Shown here: positions 9,300 to 21,000 of the stretch, piece after piece
Numbering within the stretch: position 1 is the stretch's first letter
Layout: the number at the start of each line of letters is the position of its first letter
NCBI GenBank assembly: GCA_922989275.2
Contig: OV277866.1
Coordinates: 77,908,328 to 77,972,327 of the forward strand
DNA length: 64,000 nt
Source: Gari tellinella
Taxonomy: Eukaryota; Mollusca; Bivalvia; Cardiida; Psammobiidae
Direction: 5' to 3'
Notes under the pieces: generated by a model
What the model saw: the letters and a program-made list of their open reading frames with translations, nothing else
Database searches by the model: none
What the model was told of the DNA's origin: nothing
Made by a program: the position numbers and the translations under genes

Positions 9300-10985
9300 A
9301 AACTTTATTGTGGGAGGAAGGGGCAAATGGTGATCACCTGTCTTTAAAGATCAACATTCAAAAGCTTTTTACAAAGTTTTATAAAATCCAATCAATTTTG
9401 TACATTTTAAAGCCTAAACAATACAAAAAATAAAGCCGTTTGTAGCATTATAAATCTAAGTATGACAGGGGCAGGTAACTCTTGATTCAAATTCAGCAGT
9501 AATGAAACACTTTCAAGAACTTATAATTGTGTGCAAGTATTATTAAAAAAAATCAGAACTGTAGAATTTACTAGAGTGTAAACACATTTTCAACTCATCA
9601 AGGGCAGAGTATTCTTGATTAATTTGCACATTTTCGATAATAATTGAACTCATTCTATAAATAATAGCCATATATGATTTTTTTTTTTTTCAAAATCCAT
9701 TCACATTTGTACACAATAGCATGTAAACAATAAAGCCATGTTGAGCATTACTAAGTACATAAAGGGCAGATAACTCTTGCCACAAAGTATCCTATTTTGA
9801 CAATAATTGCTACCCTTATATTTATATACATCATGTGTAAGTTAAATCAAAATCCATTAAAGACTGTAGTTTCTAGATGGTAAAAACTGTTAAATATGGG
9901 TTTTTTTACTCATCAAGGGCAGATAACTGTTGACTAGTTTCTCCGTTTTTCAAAAATGATAACAATTATTTGAAAACTAATAGCCATAAATAGTTTAAGA
10001 ATTTGTTTGATCAAAATTCATGCATATTTATAGATACTAGGATGTAAACAATTCTAAAATAAAGCATTTTCTATCATTTCAAAGTACATCAAGGGCAGAT
10101 ACTATTGCCACAAGTATCCTTTTTTGACAATAATTGCACACCTTCAAGAACTTTTACTGATAGACATCGTGTGCAAGTATCATTTAAATCCATTCATAAT
10201 TGTAGTTGCCAGAGAGTAAAAACAGTTAAATATGGCTTTTTTTACTTATCAAGGGCAGATAACTCATGACTAATTTCTCCGTTTTCAACAATAATCAAAT
10301 TCATTTGAAAACTAATAGCCATACATAATTCAAGAAAGTTTTTTCAAAAATCCATGCATATTTATAGGCTCTAGTATGTAAACAATACCAAAATAAAGCA
10401 TTTTCTAGCATTTCTAAGTACATCAAGGGCAGATAACTCTTGTCAGAAGTATCCTTTTTTTACAATAACTGCACACATGCAAGAACTTGTACTTATAGAC
10501 AATGTGTGCAAGTATAAACAAAATATGTTGAATACTGTAGTTGCTAGAGTGTAAAAACTGTTAAATATGGCATTTTTAACACAAAAAGGGCAGATAACTC
10601 ATAAATTCCTAAAATTTTCTGAAAAAAATTTGATTTCCCACGGTGCTCCTATGATGACAAATAAGTATACCAAGTTTAATCCAAATCTGTTTATAGGTTT
10701 CGGAGATACAGTTGCGGACGGAAAACGTGACGGACGCACGGACAGCATTTTTAACACAAAAAGGGCAGATAACTCATAAATTCCTAAAATTTTCTGAAAA
10801 AAATTTGATTTCCCACGGTGCTCCTATGATGACAAATAAGTATACCAAGTTTAATCCAAATCTGTTCATAGGTTTCGGAGATACAGTTGCGGACGGAAAA
10901 CGCACGCACGCATGCACGCACGCACGGACAGCCGGACGGACAGACCTAAAACAGTATCCCTCTGCCTTTCGGCAGGGGATAACAA
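9300..10985 (-). repeat. Family B-type satellite element
   Basis: Repeated CATCAAGGGCAGATAACTC units from about 9460 to 10600, then two near-identical 178-bp blocks (10567-10744 and 10745-10922) each ending in a GGACGGAAAACG/GCACG tract. It ends in a 25-bp hairpin at 10956-10980 (ATCCCTCTGCC, TTT, CGGCAGGGGAT), equivalent to the 5' hairpin of other family B copies. Left edge not resolved. Confidence 0.6.
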
Positions 10986-11336
10986 CATCAAATGTTATTG
11001 ATGCATCCTAGCATGTTTCATGAAATTCTGACCAGCGGTTGCAGAGAAAGAGTCTATTCACGAAGCCTGGGCCCGAGGTTATAAAACTTTAAACGAACTC
11101 TGTGCTCAAAACTCAGTTTCGATAACAGGCTCTAGTTTTTACAAAACACGTTTTACTTTATTTTTGTAACCGCATTTGGATACATAATTACAGTATAATT
11201 ATGTATGAAAATACTAGTTATAAAATAAAATGTTTGCCGAAGTGTTATGAGCTGAGACAAATTCTGAGTTTTTAGCACAAAGTTCGTTTAAAGTTTTATA
11301 ACCTCTGGGCCAGGGCTCTAAATAACGGGAGTATTT

Positions 11337-13002
11337 AACGAGAGCACCGCAAACGTGTGCTGGACGCTCAACTTTCATATACTTGAGACGGCTATATTTT
11401 TCAAACTTAAAGAATGTGTATGGGTGTTTAATGCCCTATTGATCATAGAAGTTTGTAAGCAACAACAACTTAAACATACTTGGACAGTCTACATTCCACT
11501 TAAAGTAAACTATAAGTCAAAAGAAGGACAATATCTTTGCCTGCTTTACCTGCCTTGTTGTAATGCGTTGCCCTTTTGAAACTAAACAAGTATTCAAATA
11601 TATTGGAAGTTTGAAATTAATAACTTTCTACGGTTACTGAATAATTTCATATACAAATTCTTAGTCAAACAAGGGCAATTACTCTGCAATGACAAATCCC
11701 ATGGTTATCTGCTGTGTTGAAAGGTGATGCCCTTTTGAAACTGAACAAGCATTAAAAGTTTCAAGTTAATACCTATGGTAATTATTGAGAAATTTCAATT
11801 TACAAGTTTTATGTAAATAAAAACAAGGGCAATAACTCTGAAATGGCAAATCCCCGGTCACCTTTCTTGTTTGAATGAGTTGCCCTTTTTTTATAACACA
11901 AGTATTTAAAGTTTCAAGTTAAAACCTTTGACAGTTATTAAGATATTTCAATTTACAAGTTTTAAGTAAATAAATCAAGGGCAATTACTCTGGAATCACA
12001 AATCACAGAGTAACCTACCTTGTTGTAATGAGTTGTCCTTTTGATACTTAACAGGTATTTAAAGTTTCAAGTTAATATCTTTCATAGTTATTTAGATATG
12101 TTAATTTACAATTTTTAAGTAAAATAAAACATGGGCCATAACTCTGTAATGACAAATCCCTGGATTACCTGCCTTGTTGTAATGAGTTGCCCTTTTGATA
12201 CTAAACAACTATTCCAAGTTTCAAATGGATACCTTTGATAGTTATTGAGATATGTTAATTTATATTTTTTAAGTAAATAAAACAGGGGCAATAACTCTGG
12301 AATGGCAAATCCTAGGGTTACCTGCCTTGTTGAAATGAGTTGCTCTTTTGATACTAAATAACTATTCAAAGTTTCAAATGGATACCCCTGATAGTTATTG
12401 AGATATGTTAATTTATAATATTTAAGTAAATAAAACAAGGGCAATAACTCTGAAATGACAAATCCCTGGATTACCTGCCTTGTTGTAATGAGTTGCCCTT
12501 TTGATACTTAACAACTATTCCAAGTTTCAAATGGATACCTTTGATAGTTATTGAGATATGTTAATTTATAATTTTTAAGTAAATAAAATAGGGGCAATAA
12601 CTCTGAATTGACAAATCCCAGGGTTACCTGCCTTATTGTAATGAGTTGCCCTTTTGATACTAAACAACTATTCCAAGTTTCAAATGGATACCTTTGATAG
12701 TTATTGAGATATGTTAATTTATAATTTTTAAGTAAATAAAACAAGGGCAATAACTCTGAAATGACAAATCCCAGGGTTACCTGTCTTGTTGTAATGAGTT
12801 GCCCTTTTAATACTAAACAACTATTCCAAGTTTCAAATGGATACCCCTGATAGTTATTGAGAAATGGACTCTTACAAAAACCTTAAGCAAAAAACTTAAC
12901 CGACGCAGACGCTGACGCAGACGCAGACGCAGACGCTGACGCAGACGCAGACGCAGACGACAGGGTGACGACAATAGCTCGACTTTTTGAAAAAGTCGAG
13001 CT
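11337..13002 (-). mobile_element. Hairpin-ended satellite element (family B) inserted in family F
   Basis: Read on the - strand, it starts with the hairpin AGCTCGACTTTTTC...GTCGAGCT (12976-13002). A GACGCA hexamer tract follows (12901-12960), then about eight tandem units of about 160 bp (AGTTGCCCTTTTGATAC) back to about 11560. It ends GCGGTGCTCTCGTT at 11337. Both edges are fixed by the interrupted family F sequence. Confidence 0.75.
12901..12960. repeat. GACGCA/GACGCT hexamer minisatellite
   Basis: About ten copies of GACGCA or GACGCT next to the terminal hairpin of the family B element. Confidence 0.9.
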
Positions 13003-13539
13003 AAAAATCTAAAATCTTTACTCCTGCATTAAACCCTATGTTGTCTATACTCATTAGAAAGGTCTCTTTGAGACGATTCTAATGAGTAGTAAAACAATAG
13101 TATTTGGCGCTGAAATGAGTGAGACAATGTTGGATTAGTTCAGTTTACTCCCTCCTATCTGGAGCCCTGCAAAGCTTAACATTGCAGTTTGACACTGTCT
13201 TAACTATTTGCAAACAGATGAAGCAATACCTTAGTCCTACTTTGACTGCTTGGCTGCGAGACAAAAATGCATATTTAATGAACATCTCAACATACCTCAA
13301 TTTGCAACATGACAATCATTTTTATCACATAAAACCGCCTCTGGTAGTGTAATAAAGCCATTCAATAAATTATAGAGAAATATCAATATTTGGGCTCCTA
13401 CCCTACCTGTTCGTCCACAAGCGCTACATGACCCCGGGCGCATAATGACATCATTTGCCATGACATTACAATAAACAATGTTGTCTTTTGGAGGAAAATA
13501 TATATGGCAAAGAGACTATAAACTACGGATTCAGTTGCC

Positions 13540-13790
13540 TTAACCCTTTCCCACATAGCACATCTCTAGTATTGAATATAGGTGTTCACTTAAAGCAGGT
13601 TGAAAGTAAAGCAGAATGCGCTTTAAGCGCATTCTGCTTTACTTTCAGCCTGCTTTAAGCTATCATCTGCTAGAATATAGAAAATATTTTGTATTATACA
13701 TATTTATGAATGTATAAATTGGAACTATTTTCTTCAGGGCAAGAATAAACTGAATGCGCTAAACGGCGCTTCTATCGGGGAAAGGGTTAA
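13540..13790. mobile_element. Family A MITE, full length
   Basis: TTAACCCTTTCCCACATAG to CGGGGAAAGGGTTAA; palindrome GCAGAATGCGCTTTAAGCGC intact. Confidence 0.88.
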
Positions 13791-13882
13791 TAGGGTTTTA
13801 AAGTGTTTATGTGATAAATAGAATCTAACATTCATACTCATTATTTATCATTTTTAAAAAACTTGTTGACTAAAAATAAACA

Positions 13883-14097
13883 CAGTAAAACCTCTCTATT
13901 ACGGCCACTATTGTTTGTGAATTAGTAGATGTTTATGACAGGTGACTGCTTAAAGCAGGGTGGCAATAAAACAGAAAGCTCCATAAGGAGCTTTCTGTTT
14001 TATTGTCACCTTGCTTTAAGCTGTCACCTGTCTTTTATACATCCAATCAGCATTCTTTTTGGTGTCCGTAACAGAGAGGTTTCACTGTATAACACTT
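13883..14097. mobile_element. Family E MITE (CAGT-ended, pogo/Tigger-like)
   Basis: Terminal repeats CAGTAAAACCTCTCTATTAC and AGAGAGGTTTCACTG. Central palindrome AGCAGGGTGGCAATAAAACA ... with stem GAAAGCTCC/GGAGCTTTC. Confidence 0.8.
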
Positions 14098-14455
14098 GCC
14101 AAGGCTCGCGTGATATTGTTTCAGTCAACTCTTTAAATTAAGATGATAATTATGAGCACTAATCTAAGATCCTCAATATATACATGTATAAGTAAATCAT
14201 CACGAAAAACATAATTAACCCAGTGCTTCATATAAGGTATGTTAAGTTGCACTCTTATAATATATATATCTCAAATTTCCCATACTCGAATTTTCCTACA
14301 GTTGAATTCATTAATTCTACCACGCAGTGTCGTACATACATGTTTCCTTATTTCAAGTTAAAACTTAGCTTAGCCAAATGGACATGTTCTACTAGAGCAA
14401 GTTTGAGATAGGGAAGTTTGACTATACCAAATTCTGAAATCACAATTTCACTATC

Positions 14456-14790
14456 AAACCCTATGATGTGATTACTCTCTGTGGAGATGTGAAGAAGTAA
14501 ATAGAAATATTTAGTTTGGTCACTCTTATCTGGAGCTCCTACCTATATGACAAAATGAACATGACTAGCAATGCACTCTTATCTGGAGCTCCTACCTATA
14601 TGACAAAATGAACATGACTAGCAATGCACTCTTATCTGGAGCTCCTACCTATATGACAAAATGAACATGACTAGCAATGCACTCTTATCTGGAGCTCCTA
14701 CCTATATGACTAAATGAACATGTCCAGCTTTGCTGGACATGTTCATTTTGTCATATAGGTAGGAGCTCCAAATAAGAGTGACCAAACTGA
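14456..14790. repeat. Family F-related block: four 53-bp direct repeats plus an inverted arm
   Basis: A 53-bp unit beginning CACTCTTATCTGGAGCTCC starts at 14521, 14574, 14627 and 14680. An inverted copy (ATGTTCATTTTGTCATATAGG) at about 14731-14780 follows, so the last unit and the inverted arm form a large hairpin around CCAGCTTTGCTGG. Confidence 0.9.
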
Positions 14791-14862
14791 ATATTTCTAT
14801 TTACTTCCTGAGCATCAACTCAATTACCCCTGAAACTACATATGAACAATTCCAGTTCCCAT

Positions 14863-15035
14863 TCAAGTCTCTAATTTGGCTTTCTTCGACTGTGGTTCAT
14901 CTGTGTCATCATGAATGTCTGACTCTGTGTTATTATTATCCACCTTACATTTGTTCAATATCCAGTTCTTCTCCTTCTCTGGCAGGGTAGAGCAGTTCTC
15001 CACACTCATCACTGACTTTATCGTTCTTCGACATT
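14863..15035 (-). CDS. RPP30: RPP30 exon 11 (terminal)
   Basis: Acceptor CATTCTCAG lies just above 15035. The exon completes a GAA codon and encodes ECRRTIKSVMSVENC through an acidic, Asn-rich stretch to SKKAKLET and TGA at 14865-14863. The basic tail resembles the end of vertebrate RPP30. Confidence 0.92.
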
Positions 15036-18000
15036 CTGAGAATGATAAAACAATGTTTAACCCATTAATACATAGCCCGTTTCTAATTTTGAAAACAGGT
15101 GACCACTTAAAGCATGTTGAATGTAAAGCAGAATGTGCTGTAAGGCACATTCTGCTTTACTTTCAGCCTGCTTTAAGTTACCATCTACTAGGATACAGAA
15201 AATATACCTTATGGTACACATTGATGACCACTTAAAGCATGTTGAATGTAAAGCAGAATGTGCTGTAAGGCTCATTCTGCTTTACTTTCAGCCTGCTTTA
15301 AGTTACCATCTACTAGGATACAGAAAATATACCTTATGGTACACATTGATGACCACTTAAAGCATGTTGAATGTAAAGCAGAATGTGCTGTAAGGCACAT
15401 TCTGCTTTACTTTCAGCCTGCTTTAAGTAACCATCTACTAGGATACAGAAAATATACCTTATGGTACACATTGATGACTGTGTAAATTTAAACTTTTTAT
15501 TTCAGTTGAGGAATAAATCAATCACCTTTCTTAAGCATTACTTTGAAGAACCCCCTTTCTTAACCCTTTCCCCAATAGAAGCGCCTTTTAGCGGATATGA
15601 TTTATTCATCCGCTGAAGAAAATAGTTCCAATTTAATCAGTAATGAATTTGTATTATAGGGAATATTTTCTATATTATAGCACATGATAGCTTAAAGCAG
15701 GCTGAAAGTAAAGCAGAATGCGCCCAAGGCGCATTCTGCTTTACTTTCAACCTGCTTTAAGTAGTCACCTATCTTAAGTACTAGAAATAGGCTATCAGGT
15801 AAAGGGTTAAACATTGCAAACATGCTACGGAGGAAAGGGTTATATACAGAAGCATAATATTTTTAACAGGCATTAAACAATTACTCCATAGCTTGTTTCT
15901 AATTTAAAACACAGTAGACCTCTCAACCCTTTCCCCCATATAAGCGACTTTTAGCGTGTTTAATTTATTCTTCCGCTAAAGAAAATAGTTCCAGTTTATA
16001 ACCTCATAAACAATTACAATAACAAATATCTTGATATAGCCTAGCTTTACTTTCAACCTGCTTTAAGTGATCACCTGTATTTAATGTTATAAACGGAGTA
16101 TTGGGTAAAGGGTTAAAGCAGGTTGAAAGTAAAGCATAATGGTCAAGAAAAATGTAAAATGGCATCAATTAGTAACTTTCAGAACTTTCTAGCCAAGGAC
16201 TACTTTTCTTAGTGTAGGAATAATTTGAGGTGCTAAAAGGTGTAGCTATGGGGAAACAGGTTAACTCTTACAACACCATGGATCTGTTTAACCCATTACC
16301 TGATAACCTATTTCTCGTATTGAAGATAGGTGACTACTTAAAGTAGCCTGCTTTAAGCTATCATGTGGTAGAATATGGAAAATATTCTCTAAAATATATA
16401 ATCATGACTGATTAAATTGGAACTATTTTCTTCAGCGGAGGAATAAACTGAATGCGCTAAAAGGCGCTTCTATTTGGGAAAGGGTTAATATATAATCATT
16501 ACATTTGCAAACAGTGTAGACCCAGATAAGAGTGCTCCTATATGAGCCCTCTGATCAGAGTCTACACTATTTGTTAACTTAGACCAGTATTTATTGAACT
16601 TCTCAGAATTCCAAGTTGATTGGTTCATGTTTTGGAAATTAAAAAAATCCACAAGGGAGCCTAACAACCCACGAAATGACTACCACCTCCTGTGTTACCT
16701 GAATGACAGATAACTGCCCTACAGTTTCGTGTCACAGTATCTTTGGCTTGAGGGTCTTTGAGGTCTAACAGCAAGCCTCTAACAGTTGGTTAAGGTTATT
16801 TTGTATAAAAAATAATGCACTATGAATATCAATCTTGAGCCATTTGAGAATTATGTTTGAGAGTAAATACTGTTTTGAATTTTTTTTTTTTTTTAAATGT
16901 GGTAATCTGGTTCAAATACATTGTACAAGCATTCTTCAGTTCCAAAAATAAAATATTACTTCACACTTTTTTACCCCTTGCTTGCCAATCGCAACTTCTA
17001 TTTGAAAATATTTTGTATCAATATCAGATACCGCATCAATAGGCATCTGATCTGGTTCCAAACTGTTTCCAACTCGTATTTCGATCTTTCATAAATTTTA
17101 ATTTGCCTACAAAAAAGTCGAATCAGACAATATAACAGCAGTAGAATAGTTTAACCAAAGATTTCTTTCAGCCAAATGTATGGTATATTAATATGAAGTG
17201 CACATACTTCTAATGTGTTAAATAACTTTGTTATCAGTTTTCAATGATGTACATATCTGTCAAACAACTGTCAAGGCAATGTGCGGAAGAGTCTTCACAC
17301 AAATAATTCAAAAATAACTTTCTTCTTTTTTGTTTTGTTTGTTTAAGTCCATTTCTGCCATCTATGGGCTAATTGGTGTCAGTAAACAAAAGGATACAAG
17401 TTGGCAACATCATGTGGACCTCTCAATTCAAAAGCCTGTAAAGAGATAAAACTTTATAATATACAGTAAAACCTCGCTATTACGACCACTAAAACGAAGG
17501 CTAATTGATTGTATAATAGACAGGTGACAGCTAAAAGCAAGGTGACAGTGAAACAGAAAGCTCCTAAAGGAGCTTTCTGTTTCACTGTCACCTTGCTTTA
17601 AAAGGTCACCTATCGTAAACACCCTAATAATTAACATAATTTAGTGGTCGTAATAGAGAGGTTTTACTGTACAATGAGGCATCACAGACGATACAAATAC
17701 CCTCGCCGAGTTCTATTTATACTTACGATGACCTAGTTTTGGACAGCAGCAAGAGGAGACGTGAACTTTTATAAGAGGTGATGTTTGTAAAAATATCAAT
17801 ATAATTTATATTGTGTGTGAAGTTTTGTGGTAAAGGAAATATACTCCGGACGAAAAGCATTATTTTACAATTGAGGTCAAAAGTCAAGGTCACAGTATGA
17901 ATGACAGTAGTGTGCGACACTCCACAGGGCTGCCATTTCTCCGGATTTTTCCTAAATCTCCGGATTTTTTCCCTGTACATGGTAGCTTAAAGCAGGCTGA

Positions 18001-21000
18001 AAGTAAAGCAGAATGCGCCCTAAGGCGCATTCTGCTTTACTTACAGTCTGCTTTAAGTGGTCGGATGTCAACAAAACAAGAAAAAGGTTATGGGGTAAAG
18101 GTACGATTCGTACAATTGCACTTGAAAAATGCAAATTTTGAAATCTTAGGATTTTTTATGTCAACTTATGGCAGCCCCGACTCCACCATCCAAAGATGTA
18201 CTCGCACACCAAATTTGCTTTTCCTAGCTGATAAGGTACAAAAGATATGCTTTGGATAAGCCTTTTTTCTTCTTTTTTTTTACAAATTTTAGATATTTTG
18301 ACTTGAGAAATACTTAAATGAGTGTCAAACAGTTTGAATGCTGATCAGATGCCGTGTTACCCGGCCTCTGCTCAGGACCTTTACTGTTTGTAAACAACTA
18401 TTGTACTTGGGGTACGACAGTAAAGGGGTTATATATTCATACTATCTGGTAGAAAACAAAGTACAGTCAAACTTCGATATCTCAAACTCTATTAAGTCGA
18501 AAAATACCCTTATTTTAAAGTTAAAACACGGCTAAGCCGCGTTTTAACTTTGAAACACGGGTATGTTTCCCTAAACCAAGCTTGAAATAAGGCAAACTCA
18601 TGTTTCGAAATATCGGATAATTAGAGTTAAACGAGTTCGAGATATCAAAGTTCGACTGTACATCTAAACATACCTTTTCACAGCCACTGGTTAATATCAC
18701 ATTCTGCAAGACACAAACAGTAAGGCATTGATAAATAGTTTCCTGACCTATGTTGAGCCATTACAAAACTAACCAATGATAAATGGACAGATGACAAAAT
18801 CTAAAGTTTCCCAAAATTAATCTTCACTGGTAGGAGGCAAAAATCTGGTTGACCCATTACCCATAAATACATCTTTTTACACCTTTAATTTATTCCTCCA
18901 CTAAAGAAATTAGTCCTACTATATACAGTAATGAATAAATGCACCATAAGAAATATTTCCTATTTTCTTGTCTCATAAGGGTCTGCTTTTGTAGCAGGGC
19001 TGCCATTTCTTCAGATTCTTTAGAACTCTTTGGGGTTTTATCCTAGCAGATAGTAGCTTAATGCAGGCTTAAAGTAAAGCAGAATGCGCTTAAAGGCGCA
19101 TTCTGCTTTAACCCATTCCCCCATAAATACGCCTTTTTAAGCCTCAAATTTATCCCTTCACTAAAGAAAATAGTTCCAATTTAAACAGTCAAAAATAAAA
19201 ATCATAAGAAACATTTTTATATATTCTAGCAGATGATAGCTTAAAGTAGGCTGAAAGTAAAGCAGAATGTGCCTTAAGGCGCATTCTGCTTTACTTTCAA
19301 CCTGTTTTAAGTGGTCACCTATTTTCAAAACTAGAAACAGGCTATGGGGTAATGGGTTAAGTAATCCCACATGAAAAATAGAAAATTTGTAAATCTTAGA
19401 TTTTTCAAGATCAACTTATGGCAGCCCTGTTGTAGGGGCATGAGTATGTGCTCTGTTCCTGGAAAATTTCTCTATCTTATAAACCAACGTAATAGTATAG
19501 ATGATAAATTATCATAGTGGGCAGTTCTTATATCCTAAATCTTAGGATTTTTTCCCCAGTAAATGGTAGCTTAAAGCAGGCTGAAAGTAAAGCAGAATGC
19601 GCCTTGAGGCGCATTTGGCTTTACTTCCAGCCTGCTTTAAGTCACATGTCAACAAAACTAGAACCAGGCTATGGGGTAAAGGTACGATTCGTAAAATCAC
19701 ACTTAAAAAATGCAAATTTGGAAATCTTGGGATTTTTCATGTCAACTTATGGCAGCCCTTTTATATTATAGTCAGATGGAGAAGAGCTAAAAGGAATAAT
19801 TTTACCTTTCCTTTACTCCAAAACACAATGAGTTGTGCGTTGGATATGAAGTATTTTCTCATGGTCGTGTCTCTGATGGCGGGTGAATACTGAAGTTCAA
19901 AGTGCACTCCCCTCTGCAATGCCTACAGAACAAGCAGTAGCAGGGCTCCAGATAAGAGTCAGTAAACTGCACAAATACAACATTTTCTCACTTATTTTAT
20001 GATCAAATCCTATGATGTTACTACTCATCAGAATCGTCTCTTCGAGACGATTCTAATGAGTAGTGACACCATAGGGTTTAAAGCAGAAATAAAGATTTCA
20101 GTTTTTGTAATACCCCCCTTATCTGGAGCCCTGAAAAGCATATATTACATTTGAAGTACAATATCAAGCTAGGTCTTCATGTAAGCTTGCAAAATACAAA
20201 GTTTGGTAAAAAATGACCTATCCAATCTGAAGTTATTGACTGGATTTTTTTTTTCTATTTTTAGTAATAGCATCCTTTAACCCCCCCCCCCCCCCCCATA
20301 TAAAATCACAATCTATGTAGCTATGTAGTCATGGTCACTTTTTTAAATAGTACTATACAAAGTTTGGTCAGAATTGGCCTTCCTTATCTGAAGCGATAGA
20401 CTGGAATTCATTTTCAATTTTTAGTAACAGCCACTTTGACCCTGCTAACCCCAAATACAATCCCTAGCTCGGTGCTTATGTAAGCTTGCTTAATTTAGAG
20501 TTTGGTTAAAATTGGCTTATTTAATCGGAAGTTATTGACCAGAAACTGTTTTTCTATCTTTGATAACAGCGACCTTGACCCAATGACCCCTATAAAAATT
20601 TGGTCAAATTTTTATAGGGGTCATTGGGTCAAGGTCGCTGTTACCAAAGACAGGATCAAAACTGCTTGACACTAGTATCAATATTTTTTCAGCCAAAACC
20701 GATTTCCGATTAGTCCTGACCATATATAGCATTATGTAATATACTATCAGGATCCAAACTGTTTGCAAAGTTACATTTTGGCGCCATTGGCAGTAAAAGA
20801 GTTAACATCACAAGAGATGGCCAATGGTTAATGTTTTTTGCTTATGTAGCTAGTGTTTTTTAGCTACAGAGCACAGACAGAAAGACAAAAGGACAGACAG
20901 ACAAGACAGACAGGCTGACACAAACATAATAGTCCCCTCCAATCTCACAGGCAGAAGACTAACAAAACCTACTATGACTTCAGCATTCCCTCTCTACAAA

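Larger units (their letters stand above)
11311..13169. mobile_element. Family F MITE split by a family B element
   Basis: The left end CAGGGCTCTAAATAACGGG (11311-11336) and the rest (13003-13169, ending TATCTGGAGCCCTG) are two parts of one family F element. The 1666 bp between them is a family B insertion. Confidence 0.75.
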
